Notes: generated by a model not told the origin, from the sequence alone. A stretch of DNA of 9,153 nt from an uncultured Methylocystaceae bacterium (GCA_945956975.1 CAMFKC010000055.1:1-9153), one strand, 5' to 3'. Shown: positions 1-6,702, counted from the stretch's first letter. Made by a program: numbers and translations.

Positions 1-1204
1 GCGTGGCGAAGGCGCCGATGGCGGCGAGGCCCGCGACGAGAAGGCCGAGCATGATGACCGGGGTAGCGGTCAGCCAGTTGTGCTCGAATCCCGCGAGCGC
101 GACGAGAAAGCCGACCGCGCCGAAGGCGCCGAGGATTGTGGAGGCGACGGGATCGAAGGCGGCGTCTTCATCCGGCGTCGAAAGATGCGGCAGGAAGGCC
201 AGGAAGGCGGCGGCCAGCGCAGCGGCGATCAGCGTCTGCGCCAGCGCGGCATGGAAGAAATTCACCGAGCCCTGCGACACGAGCACCAGCGCCCAAAGGC
301 CCGCGCCGACGGCGGCGCTGGCCGCGAGCCACAGCCAGCGGCGGATGCGCGAGAGCGCATAGGCCGCGCCCGTGGCTGCAGCGAGATAGAGCACGACCGG
401 CCAGGGGTTCGGCTGCGCCGAGGACACCAGCACCGGCGCGACGAAGGCGCCGACGAGCCCGAGGCCTGCGAGCGCCGGGCCATGCAGGGCGGCTGCGAAG
501 ATAGAGGCGATGGCGATCAGCCCGAGCGCAACGAAGGCCGGCGCAGGGCCGATGAAGCCGTAGAGGCCGTGCGCCGCATAGATTGCGCCGAACAGGGCCA
601 CCGTGCCGGCGGCGGTGAGCACGGCGGGGATCTGCGTCGGCGTTCCCGATTTCTCCCGGCGGCGGAGGACTTCGCCGGCAGCGGCGAGGAGCGCGCCGAA
701 GACAAGGCCCATGAGCGTGCGCGGACCGGGGCCGAAATAGCCCTGCTCGATCGAATAGCGGACGAGCAGCAGGCCGCCGAGCGCCAGCGCGACGCCGCCG
801 ACCCACACGGTCCAGCTGGCGCCGAGCCGCTCCTCGAGGCTGCGCTTCGGCGCGGCAGGCGCCGGGGCGGGCGCGTTCTCGTTGGCGGTCGCCGTCGGAC
901 GGCCCCAACTCAGGCCATCCCAGCCGGAACCGGGCGCCGGCGCATCCGGCTCTGGCAGGGGTGGAGGCGACGAAGGCGCGGGGGCGGGTTGTTCGGCCTG
1001 CGGTGTCGTGTCCGCGGCTGGCGGTGGCGCGGCGACGCCTGGCAAGGAGCCAACGACCCCTCGCCCGGAGACGGCGCGCAATTCCAGGTCCGCAATGCGG
1101 CGCTCGGCGCGCGCGAGGCGCTCGCGCGCCGACAGAACCATGAAAAAGGCGGCCGGTCCGGCGACGGCGATCAGCAATCCGGCAAGCGTCAACAGCGCGA
1201 TCAT
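1..1204 (-). CDS. DUF2339 multi-pass membrane protein, C-terminal part missing
   Basis: An open minus-strand frame runs from ATG at 1204 through the left edge without a stop, giving 401 visible residues. It starts with a transmembrane segment (about 1-23). A charged, probably helical stretch rich in Arg, Glu and Ala follows (about 26-45), then a Pro/Ala-rich linker (about 55-118). Next is the family hallmark LEERLGASWTVWVGG (123-137), running into a hydrophobic helix and RYSIEQGYFGP (149-159). The rest is a series of Ala/Leu/Gly-rich transmembrane helices. This layout matches DUF2339 predicted membrane proteins, which are usually far longer (often 800 residues or more), so more than half is probably outside the window. 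GGGGAAAAG about 4 nt before the ATG is a plausible ribosome binding site. The function of the family is not established; the protein should sit in the inner membrane. It lies 116 bp downstream of the phosphatase-like gene and may have its own promoter. The family call is from recalled motif similarity, not a search. Confidence 0.85.
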   Translation of the reverse strand, partial: MIALLTLAGLLIAVAGPAAFFMVLSARERLARAERRIADLELRAVSGRGVVGSLPGVAAPPPAADTTPQAEQPAPAPSSPPPLPEPDAPAPGSGWDGLSWGRPTATANENAPAPAPAAPKRSLEERLGASWTVWVGGVALALGGLLLVRYSIEQGYFGPGPRTLMGLVFGALLAAAGEVLRRREKSGTPTQIPAVLTAAGTVALFGAIYAAHGLYGFIGPAPAFVALGLIAIASIFAAALHGPALAGLGLVGAFVAPVLVSSAQPNPWPVVLYLAAATGAAYALSRIRRWLWLAASAAVGAGLWALVLVSQGSVNFFHAALAQTLIAAALAAAFLAFLPHLSTPDEDAAFDPVASTILGAFGAVGFLVALAGFEHNWLTATPVIMLGLLVAGLAAIGAFAT

Positions 1205-1320
1205 CAACTTTTCCCCGCCCGGCCGGCAGCGAAGGCCGAGTCGCGAACGCGCGCAAGATGCAGCGGCGCTTCCCATGCGCCTGTATCGAATCGCACGTGA
1301 GAAAAATCAGCTTGCTCGGC

Positions 1321-1830
1321 TCACAGCGCGAGCGCGAAGGGCACGCCCTCGAAGCAATCCTCGCCGCGCCCGATCGTCTCCACCGCGGCCACCATGCGCC
1401 CGCCGCGCCCGAGCATGCCGTCGGCCATGGCGACGAATCGCGGATTGGGCGTTGCAGTGGGCGAAGCCGCGCGGATCGCGCTCGCGATCTCCTTTTCGTC
1501 GCGCGCCGGATTCAGAGCGCAGGCGGTGACGAAGGCGGCCGCCGTCGAGCGCGAGACGCCGGCCCAGCAATGCACGAGCAGCGGCTCCCGCCTGTCCCAG
1601 GCGCGCACGAAGGAGAGCAGCGTCTCGACGTGCTCCACATCGGGCGCGACATGGCCCGGCAACGGTTGGGCGATGTCGGACATGCCGATGAAGAGATGCC
1701 GGTCGGCCGGGATGCAGGCGGGGCGCGTGACGGGCGTGCCGACGTTGATGAGCGTGACCATCGAGCGCGCGCCGATGGCGTGCGCGGTCTCGTCGATGCG
1801 GGCCAGCGAACAGACGTGCACGCGGGGCAT
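1321..1830 (-). CDS. Tyrosine / dual-specificity phosphatase-like protein
   Basis: A 169-residue cytosolic protein carrying HCWAGVSRS (87-95), the CX5R signature of cysteine-dependent protein tyrosine phosphatases, with nucleophile Cys88 and phosphate-binding Arg94. Asp52 in MSDIAQP is a reasonable candidate for the general acid. Family knowledge predicts hydrolysis of a phosphoester through a phosphocysteine intermediate; the substrate is unknown and may not be a protein. The ATG at 1830 is chosen because it overlaps the TGA of the upstream HD gene (TGATG) and has AAGGAG five bases before it. A GTG two codons earlier is in frame but would sit on the Shine-Dalgarno itself. Coupled translation with the HD hydrolase suggests related roles, perhaps both acting on small phosphorylated molecules; that is inference. 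Similar short proteins are often annotated as tyrosine phosphatase family or protein-tyrosine-phosphatase-like in Rhizobiales. Confidence 0.85.
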   Translation of the reverse strand: MPRVHVCSLARIDETAHAIGARSMVTLINVGTPVTRPACIPADRHLFIGMSDIAQPLPGHVAPDVEHVETLLSFVRAWDRREPLLVHCWAGVSRSTAAAFVTACALNPARDEKEIASAIRAASPTATPNPRFVAMADGMLGRGGRMVAAVETIGRGEDCFEGVPFALAL

Positions 1831-2435
1831 CAGCACTCCTTCTCGACGTCGCGGAAGCGATCGAGGAATCGCTGCTCGGCCTCCTGCGACGATATTGGCG
1901 CAAGAAAGGATTCGAGGCCACGCGGGCGCAGTTCCGGCTGGCCGAAAATCGTCCGGGCCTCGCTCAGTTCAAACCCCGCGAGCGCGGTGGCCTCGAAGAA
2001 GGCCGCCGCGCGGTCCGCCTTCTTCACCAGCTTCTCCATTGCGGCGGCGGGCTTCGCCGGCAGGCCGAAGCGCAGGAGGATGGCGGCGAGGATGCGGTGC
2101 TCGACCTGCTTGTAGCTGTCGCCGATCACCGCCTTGAAGGGCGAGATCATGTCGCCGACGACATATTCGGGCGCGTCATGCAGCAACGCGAACAGCGCGC
2201 CGCGCGGGCCGATGCCGATGTCCAGCGAGGCAGCGATGTGCTCGACAAGCAGCGAATGCTGCGCGACGGAGAAAATGTGCGGACCCGTCGTCTGGCCGTT
2301 CCAGCGCGCGACACGCGCGAGCCCGTGGGCGATGTCCTCGATCTCGACGTCGAGCGGGGAGGGATCGAGCAGGTCGAGCCTGCGGCCCGACAACATGCGC
2401 TGCCAGGCGCGCGGCGGCTTAGCGATGCGGCTCAT
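1830..2435 (-). CDS. HD-domain phosphohydrolase, YfbR-like
   Basis: A 201-residue protein with the metal-binding set of HD hydrolases: His60 (AQHSLLVEH), His86-Asp87 (LLHDAPEYVVGD) and Asp141 (KKADRAAA), plus Arg44-Trp45 upstream. The order R-W, H, HD with a downstream E-x3-GD and P-x-K, then AD, resembles E. coli YfbR, a metal-dependent 5'-deoxynucleotidase that removes phosphate from dNMPs. By family analogy it may act on nucleoside monophosphates, but substrate specificity cannot be read from sequence alone. The open frame extends much further upstream, but that part lies across tag in another frame and is spurious. ATG at 2435 is chosen because it overlaps the tag stop as ATGA, and the protein from there matches the expected size. 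It is the middle member of an overlapping tag-HD-phosphatase set, so it is probably co-translated with both neighbours. Confidence 0.87.
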   Translation of the reverse strand: MSRIAKPPRAWQRMLSGRRLDLLDPSPLDVEIEDIAHGLARVARWNGQTTGPHIFSVAQHSLLVEHIAASLDIGIGPRGALFALLHDAPEYVVGDMISPFKAVIGDSYKQVEHRILAAILLRFGLPAKPAAAMEKLVKKADRAAAFFEATALAGFELSEARTIFGQPELRPRGLESFLAPISSQEAEQRFLDRFRDVEKEC

Positions 2436-3055
2436 TTCTTCAGCGCGAGCGCCGCGCATTTCGCGTGGCAATGGCAGCCGACGAGATGATCGTTGACCAT
2501 ACCGGTCGCCTGCATGAAGGCGTAGACGATGGTGGGTCCGCAGAACTTGAAGCCCGCGTCCTTCAACGCTTTCGACATTTTCTTCGAAGTCTCGGTTTCG
2601 GCCTGGATGTCGTTGAGGTCGCGCAGTTTGTTCTGCACCGGCTTTCCGTCCACAAACTTCCAGAGGAAATTCGAGAAGCCTTCCTTTTCCTCGATAGCGA
2701 CGTATGCGCGCGCGGAGAGCACCGAGCCGTCGATCTTCTGGCGGTTGCGGATGATGCCCTCGTTGGCCATCAGCTTGTCGAGTTTGGCGGGCGTGTAGCG
2801 CGCGATCTTCGCGGGCTCGAAACCGTCGAAGGCTTTGCGGAAATTGTCGCGCTTGCGCAGGATGGTGATCCACGACAGGCCAGCCTGGAAGCCGTCGAGC
2901 AGCAGCTTCTCGAACAGGGCGCGCGAATCGTATTCCGGCACGCCCCATTCGTCGTCATGATAAGCGACGTAGAGCGGGTCCGTTCCCGGCCAGCCGCAGC
3001 GGGCGAGGCCGTCGTCATGCATCACAGCGGGGCGCGGCTCGGGTTTCTTGGCCAT
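2432..3055 (-). CDS. tag: DNA-3-methyladenine glycosylase I
   Basis: A 207-residue base-excision repair enzyme that removes 3-methyladenine from alkylated DNA. It aligns by eye along its whole length with E. coli Tag: RCGWPGTDPLYVAYHDDEWG (19-38), QAGLSWITILRKR (57-69), FKFCGPTIVYAFMQATG and VNDHLVGCHC near the C-terminus. The structural zinc ligands are present: Cys20, His33, His190 and Cys194. The base-pocket aromatic positions Tyr32 and Trp62 are retained; the residue equivalent to E. coli Glu38 is Asp54, a conservative change. The ATG at 3055 gives about 18 residues before the conserved core; a second ATG at residue 12 is possible, and neither has a strong Shine-Dalgarno. Its TGA overlaps the HD gene ATG. 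It follows ygfZ after 79 bp that hold most of a REP-like hairpin. Confidence 0.96.
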   Translation of the reverse strand: MAKKPEPRPAVMHDDGLARCGWPGTDPLYVAYHDDEWGVPEYDSRALFEKLLLDGFQAGLSWITILRKRDNFRKAFDGFEPAKIARYTPAKLDKLMANEGIIRNRQKIDGSVLSARAYVAIEEKEGFSNFLWKFVDGKPVQNKLRDLNDIQAETETSKKMSKALKDAGFKFCGPTIVYAFMQATGMVNDHLVGCHCHAKCAALALKK

Positions 3056-3102
3056 GTCTCGTGATACCGAAACGCGGCGGCGCGGGAAAGTGGACCGGGT
3101 TT

Positions 3103-3162
3103 GGACCGCGAGCCTTCAGGCTCGCTTCTTTCGGTCAATGCGAGCCTGAAGGCTCGCGGTCC
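3103..3162. repeat. REP-like perfect 23-bp inverted repeat, overlapping the 3' end of ygfZ
   Basis: The arms at 3103-3125 and 3140-3162 are perfect reverse complements of 23 bp around a 14-nt loop (3126-3139). Each arm also contains its own small hairpin, a 7-bp GCGAGCC/GGCTCGC stem around a 4-nt loop (TTCA or TGAA). The unit can therefore fold as one long hairpin or two short ones, as in bacterial REP/BIME elements. The right arm is coding sequence for the end of YgfZ, and the ygfZ TGA (3135-3137) is in the loop. No T-run follows on the minus strand, so it is not a standard intrinsic terminator. It could stabilise the upstream mRNA or attenuate transcription into tag; that is inference. The repeat-family status is from architecture and needs a genome-wide count. 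Confidence 0.8.
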
Positions 3163-3977
3163 AGGACGCTCACCGTCGCGGCGCCCGCAGCAAGCGGCGC
3201 GCCCTTGGCGTCATCCAAGCGATCCAGCCTTACGGTCGCAAGTCCCTGCCCCGCATGCGCGCCGCCTAGCACGCCGATGGCGATGTCGCCGGCGCGAATT
3301 TCGGCGCCAGGCTCCGCCGCGCCATCCAGCGCCACGCGCAGCACGCGCTTGCGCACGAGGCCTCGGTGCTGCATCCGCGAGACCACTTCCTGCCCGACAT
3401 AGCAGCCCTTGTCGAAGGCGACGCCGTGCAGCAGGTCCATGTTCGTCTCGTGCGGAAAGGCGTCGCCATAGGCGAAGTCCAGCCCGCCCGCCGGCACGCC
3501 GCAGGCGATGCGATGGGCCTCGTAGCTCTCGCGCGCCTCCGCCCCTGCCGTGCGGGCGGCGCCAACCGGGAGAATCGCGCGCCGGCCGAGTTCGGCGGCG
3601 CGGGGATCATTAAAGACGACGGCGCCTTCAGGCGCAGGCGCATCGCCCCACAGCGCCACGATTCCGAGCGCCGCATCGCCCTTGGCTTCGTCGGAGAGGT
3701 TGGCGAGATCGACCTTCGCGCGCAGGCGGTAGAAGGTCAGGCGCTTCAGGAGATCGGCGGCTTTTTCGCGCGCTGTATCGAGCAGGAAGCGTTCGCCGTC
3801 CTCGACGACAAGGAAATCGAACAGGATCTTGCCCTGCGGCGTCAGCAGGGCGCCGAAGCCCGCCGCGCCGGGCGCGACCTTCGCCATGTCGCAGGTGACG
3901 AGGCCCTGCAGGAAACTGCGGGCCTCGGCGCCGGAAACGGAGAGAACAGCGCGGTCGGGCAGATATACGGCGGGCAT
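3135..3977 (-). CDS. ygfZ: Folate-binding YgfZ/GcvT-like protein, Fe-S cluster assembly factor
   Basis: A 280-residue member of the YgfZ/COG0325-like branch of the GcvT fold, recognised by the signature KGCYVGQEVVSRMQHRG (190-206), whose Cys192 is the conserved family cysteine. The N-terminus (LSVSGAEARSFLQGLVTCD, GALLTPQGKILFDF) is typical. Known members bind tetrahydrofolate and help maintain or repair particular Fe-S enzymes such as MiaB in E. coli; they act in the cytosol. The ATG at 3977 has AGGA about 8 nt upstream. A candidate promoter lies at 4002-4030, and the gene is divergent from the dihydroorotase gene. Oddly, the last eight residues (DREPSGSH, 273-280) and the stop codon come from the REP-like inverted repeat, so the C-terminal tail probably differs from orthologues. 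Confidence 0.93.
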   Translation of the reverse strand: MPAVYLPDRAVLSVSGAEARSFLQGLVTCDMAKVAPGAAGFGALLTPQGKILFDFLVVEDGERFLLDTAREKAADLLKRLTFYRLRAKVDLANLSDEAKGDAALGIVALWGDAPAPEGAVVFNDPRAAELGRRAILPVGAARTAGAEARESYEAHRIACGVPAGGLDFAYGDAFPHETNMDLLHGVAFDKGCYVGQEVVSRMQHRGLVRKRVLRVALDGAAEPGAEIRAGDIAIGVLGGAHAGQGLATVRLDRLDDAKGAPLAAGAATVSVLDREPSGSH

Positions 3978-4001
3978 GGAACAATCCTGTAGCGCTACGG
4001 C

Positions 4002-4030
4002 AAATTGTGTCGGCGCGCGGCCAAGTCAAG
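4002..4030 (-). promoter_or_regulatory. Candidate sigma-70-type promoter for ygfZ
   Basis: On the minus strand CTTGAC (plus 4025-4030) is followed after 17 nt by CAATTT (plus 4002-4007), a fair match to the alphaproteobacterial housekeeping pattern CTTGAC-N17-CTATAT (first box exact, second 4 of 6). A start near 3995 would give a leader of about 18 nt before the ygfZ ATG. A 10-bp palindrome GTAGCGCTAC (3989-3998) covers the predicted start. Read by eye; no expression evidence. Confidence 0.4.
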
Positions 4031-4036
4031 CGCCGG

Positions 4037-4096
4037 GACCGCCAGCCGCAGGCAGCGCCATGCAACATGCCGGCCGGAGGCCGGCGGTCGCGGCTG
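4037..4096. repeat. Nested and alternative inverted repeats upstream of the dihydroorotase gene
   Basis: Three perfect 7-bp pairings lie here. GCCGGCC (4069-4075) pairs with GGCCGGC (4079-4085) around 3 nt. CAGCCGC (4043-4049) pairs with GCGGCTG (4090-4096) and encloses the first. GACCGCC (4037-4043) pairs with GGCGGTC (4083-4089), which competes with the first hairpin. Mutually exclusive stems are the layout of an attenuator-like leader, but GC-rich DNA yields such pairings by chance and there is no T-run, so function is uncertain. If transcription starts nearer the gene, this block would lie in the promoter instead. Confidence 0.4.
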
Positions 4097-4113
4097 TTCC
4101 GTGCCCGCGCCGG

Positions 4114-4127
4114 TTGGTTTAAACCAA
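4114..4127. promoter_or_regulatory. Perfect 14-bp AT-rich palindrome (TTGGTTTAAACCAA), possible operator
   Basis: TTGGTTTAAACCAA is a perfect palindrome ending 20 bp before the dihydroorotase ATG and 9 bp before its Shine-Dalgarno. It is conspicuously AT-rich within very GC-rich DNA. It could be the operator of a dimeric regulator controlling the dihydroorotase-transporter pair, or its TTTAAA centre could serve as a -10 box; no good -35 is visible 17 bp upstream. The palindrome is seen; its role is inferred. Confidence 0.45.
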
Positions 4128-4147
4128 GGCCAGAGCAAGGACCCCTG

Positions 4148-5473
4148 ATGACCCAGACCTTCGACCTCATTCTCTCCGGCGGCGAACTCGTAAACCAGGA
4201 CGGGCGGGGCCAGCGCGACATCGGCGTGATCGGCGACACGATCGCAGCCATCGGCGATCTCTCGCGCGCTTCCGCCGGCGAGCGGATCGATTGCCGCGGC
4301 CTGACCATCCTGCCCGGCGTGATCGACAGCCAGGTGCATTTCCGCGAGCCGGGCCCCGTTCACAAGGAAGATCTCGAAACGGGGTCGCGCGGCGCCGTGC
4401 TCGGCGGCGTGACCGCCGTGTTCGAAATGCCCAACACAAACCCGCTGACGACAGGAGAGGCCGAACTCGCCGACAAGGTTTCTCGCGCGCGAAACCGGAT
4501 GCATTGCGACTTCGCCTTCTGGGTGGGCGGCACGCACGAGAACGTCGCCGATATCCCCCATCTCGAGCGCCTGCCGGGCGCAGCCGGCATCAAGGTGTTC
4601 ATGGGCTCGTCCACGGGCTCGCTGCTGGTGGAGGACGACGCCGGAGTCTCGCGCATCCTCGGCGCCACGCGCCGCCGCGCAGCCTTCCATTCGGAAGACG
4701 AGTATCGCCTCAACGAGCGCAAGCCGCTGCGCGTCACGGGCGACCCGAATTCGCATCATGTCTGGCGCGACGTGACGGCCGCCCTGCAATGCACGCAGCG
4801 TCTCGTGCGGATTGCCCGCGAGCAGCGTGCGCTGATCCACGTGCTGCACATATCCACGGGCGAAGAGATCGAGTTTCTCGCCGCGCACAAGGACATTGCG
4901 TCCGCCGAAGTGACGCCGCACCATCTCACGCTGTCCTCGGACGATTACGCGCATCTCGGCACCAAGCTGCAGATGAATCCGCCGGTGCGCGAGACGCATC
5001 ATCGCGACCGCATCTGGCAGGGCGTGGCCGATGGCGTCGCCGACATTCTCGGCTCCGATCATGCGCCGCATACACTTGAAGAAAAGGCCAAGCCCTATCC
5101 CGAGAGCCCGTCGGGCATGACCGGCGTGCAGACGCTGGTGCCTGTCATGCTCGATCACGTGGCTGCGGGACGGCTGACGCTGGAGCGGTTCGTGGACATG
5201 TCGAGCGCGGGGCCGGCGCGCCTCTTCGGCATCGCGCGCAAGGGCCGCGTGGCGGTTGGCTATGACGCCGACTTCACCGTGGTCGATCTCAAGCGCCAGG
5301 AGACGATCACGGATCAGTGGATCGCCTCGCGCGCGGGCTGGACGCCCTACCACGGCAAGCAGGTGACGGGCTGGCCGGTCGGAACCTTCGTGCGCGGCGC
5401 GAAGGTCATGTGGCAGGGCGAGATCGTGACCCCGTCGCAGGGCGCGGCCGTGCGTTTTCACGCGGCGCTCTGA
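4148..5473 (+). CDS. pyrC: Dihydroorotase-family amidohydrolase, Gln variant of the metal-site motif
   Basis: A 441-residue cytosolic amidohydrolase resembling dihydroorotase, which interconverts N-carbamoyl-aspartate and dihydroorotate in pyrimidine synthesis. Seen in order: the beta-rich N-terminus with PGVID (56-60); the motif DSQVHFREPG (60-69), where the usual D-x-H-x-H reads D-x-Q-x-H (Gln62, His64) with substrate-contact Arg66; EMPNTNP (93-99); Lys149 in GIKVFMGSSTG, the position of the carboxylated bridging lysine; His181; His234 in HVLHIST; Asp304 in GSDHAPH; and a C-terminal strand region. All metal ligands except the first His are therefore present. A Gln at that position is also found in a known DHOase subgroup (for example in Bacteroidetes, from memory), so the enzyme may well be active. 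ATG 4148 has AAGGA six bases upstream. No pyrB or other pyrimidine gene is adjacent; a BenE transporter follows after 4 bp. Alternatives: an allantoinase/hydantoinase-like enzyme for another cyclic ureide, or a second DHOase copy. Confidence 0.88.
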   Translation: MTQTFDLILSGGELVNQDGRGQRDIGVIGDTIAAIGDLSRASAGERIDCRGLTILPGVIDSQVHFREPGPVHKEDLETGSRGAVLGGVTAVFEMPNTNPLTTGEAELADKVSRARNRMHCDFAFWVGGTHENVADIPHLERLPGAAGIKVFMGSSTGSLLVEDDAGVSRILGATRRRAAFHSEDEYRLNERKPLRVTGDPNSHHVWRDVTAALQCTQRLVRIAREQRALIHVLHISTGEEIEFLAAHKDIASAEVTPHHLTLSSDDYAHLGTKLQMNPPVRETHHRDRIWQGVADGVADILGSDHAPHTLEEKAKPYPESPSGMTGVQTLVPVMLDHVAAGRLTLERFVDMSSAGPARLFGIARKGRVAVGYDADFTVVDLKRQETITDQWIASRAGWTPYHGKQVTGWPVGTFVRGAKVMWQGEIVTPSQGAAVRFHAAL

Positions 5474-5477
5474 CGCC

Positions 5478-6695
5478 GTGACTACATCCGCCGCAGATTC
5501 AGCGCCCGAGAGGCTCACATTCGCGCAGGTCCTGCGCGATCTCGGGCCTGTGCAACTGGTCAACGGGCTCATCGGCTTCATCTTCGCCGCCACCGGCCCT
5601 GTCGCCATCGTTCTCTCGGTCGCAACGTCTGCGCATCTGAGCGATGCGCAGATCGCGTCGTGGATCTTCGCCTGCTTCTTCATCAATGGCGCGCTGACGC
5701 TGTTCATGACATGGCGCTACCGCCAGCCGCTATGCTTCTTCTGGACCATTCCCGGCGCGGTGCTCGCGGGACAGGGCCTATCGCATCTGTCGTTCGAGCA
5801 GGTGATCGGCTGCTATTACGCCACGAGCCTGCTGATCCTCACCGTCGGCGCCACGGGGCTCGCCCGGCGCGCGCTCGAATGGATCCCCATGCCGATCGTC
5901 ATGGGCATGGTGGCCGGCGTCTTCCTGCGCTTCGGGCTCGACATCGTGCGCGCGCTGAGCGGCTATCCGCTGCTCGGCTGGGCGATGCTGGCGACGTTCC
6001 TCGCGCTCTCCGCGAATGCGCGCATCGCGCGCCTGATGCCGCCGATCCTCGGCGCGCTGATCGTCGGCGCGATCGTGCTCGTCGTCGCGCCGCGCGGCGA
6101 AGGCGCGGCGCTTGCAAGCCTCGCGCTGGCGAAACCCGTGTTCGCCACGCCTGCCTTCTCGCTGCAGGCGATGATCGAACTGGTCGTGCCGCTCGCGATC
6201 ACCGTGCTCGTCGTCCAGAACGCGCAGGGCTTCGCGATTCTCCAGGCGGCGGGCCACACGCCGCCGGCGAACGCCGTGACGATGGCCTGCGGCGTCGGCG
6301 GCGTTCTCAGCGCCGCGGTCGGCGGCGTCGGCACGTGCCTCACCGGCCCCACCAACGGCATCGTGACGTCATCGGGCGAACGCGAGCGGCACTACGCGGC
6401 GGCGTTGACGACCGGGGGGCTGGCAATCCTGTTCGGCATTTTCTCGCCGACCTTCACGCGGCTGATGCTGTCGACGCCGAAGGAATTCATCATGATGCTC
6501 GGCGGCCTCGCCATGCTGCGCGTGCTGCAGGGCGCCTTCGTCTCGTCCTTCAAGGGCCCCTATGCTTTCGGGGCCCTGACGAGCCTGCTGGTGACGATCG
6601 CCGACATTCCGCTGTTCGGCATCGGCGCGGCCTTCTGGGGGCTGGTCGCCGGCGCCGTCGTCTCGCGCATCCTCGAGCGCGAGCATTACGCGTAA
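5478..6695 (+). CDS. benE: BenE-family membrane transporter (benzoate/H+ symporter family)
   Basis: A 405-residue inner-membrane protein with about 12 hydrophobic helices. Family-typical stretches are NGLIGFIFAATGPVAI (29-44), PIVMGMVAGVFLRFG (139-153), VVQNAQGFAIL (245-255) and CLTGPTNGIVTSSGERERHYAA (287-308, seen as CLTGPTN followed by a polar loop). BenE proteins are proton-coupled symporters named for benzoate, in the superfamily that also contains NCS2 nucleobase carriers; most members have untested substrates. No aromatic catabolism gene is nearby, so benzoate is unproven here. The start is GTG at 5478, 4 bp after the dihydroorotase TGA, with no evident Shine-Dalgarno; translation probably depends on ribosomes finishing the upstream gene. 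No better start exists before the first helix. The stop is 7 bp from the stop of the converging next gene. Confidence 0.88.
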   Translation: MTTSAADSAPERLTFAQVLRDLGPVQLVNGLIGFIFAATGPVAIVLSVATSAHLSDAQIASWIFACFFINGALTLFMTWRYRQPLCFFWTIPGAVLAGQGLSHLSFEQVIGCYYATSLLILTVGATGLARRALEWIPMPIVMGMVAGVFLRFGLDIVRALSGYPLLGWAMLATFLALSANARIARLMPPILGALIVGAIVLVVAPRGEGAALASLALAKPVFATPAFSLQAMIELVVPLAITVLVVQNAQGFAILQAAGHTPPANAVTMACGVGGVLSAAVGGVGTCLTGPTNGIVTSSGERERHYAAALTTGGLAILFGIFSPTFTRLMLSTPKEFIMMLGGLAMLRVLQGAFVSSFKGPYAFGALTSLLVTIADIPLFGIGAAFWGLVAGAVVSRILEREHYA

Positions 6696-6702
6696 GCGTG
6701 AA

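Noticed and set aside
80..1300. A 406-codon plus-strand open frame, and a 362-codon minus-strand frame at 168-1256
   Set aside because: Both are Arg/Gly-rich shadows of the DUF2339 gene, whose own frame is open to the left edge and encodes hydrophobic helices and family motifs.
1298..1330. Possible terminator after the phosphatase-like gene (T-run on the minus strand)
   Set aside because: A T-run is present (ATTTTTC), but the adjacent pairing is only about 3 bp (AGC/GCT), too weak to call.
2436..2948. N-terminal extension of the HD hydrolase frame to 2948
   Set aside because: It lies in another frame across tag, is Arg-rich, and would add 171 residues not expected in the family; the ATGA overlap marks the true start.
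3103..3162. Reading the 23-bp inverted repeat as an intrinsic terminator for ygfZ
   Set aside because: No T-run follows on the minus strand and the right arm lies inside the coding region; REP-like architecture fits better.
3995..5707. A 570-codon open frame on the minus strand opposite the dihydroorotase gene
   Set aside because: The plus-strand frame has clear catalytic motifs. The antisense frame is low-complexity, Arg/Ala/His-rich and matches nothing; long antisense frames are expected in GC-rich coding DNA.
5478..6695. Benzoate degradation locus
   Set aside because: Only the transporter family name points to benzoate; no dioxygenase, catechol pathway gene or matching regulator is present in the window.
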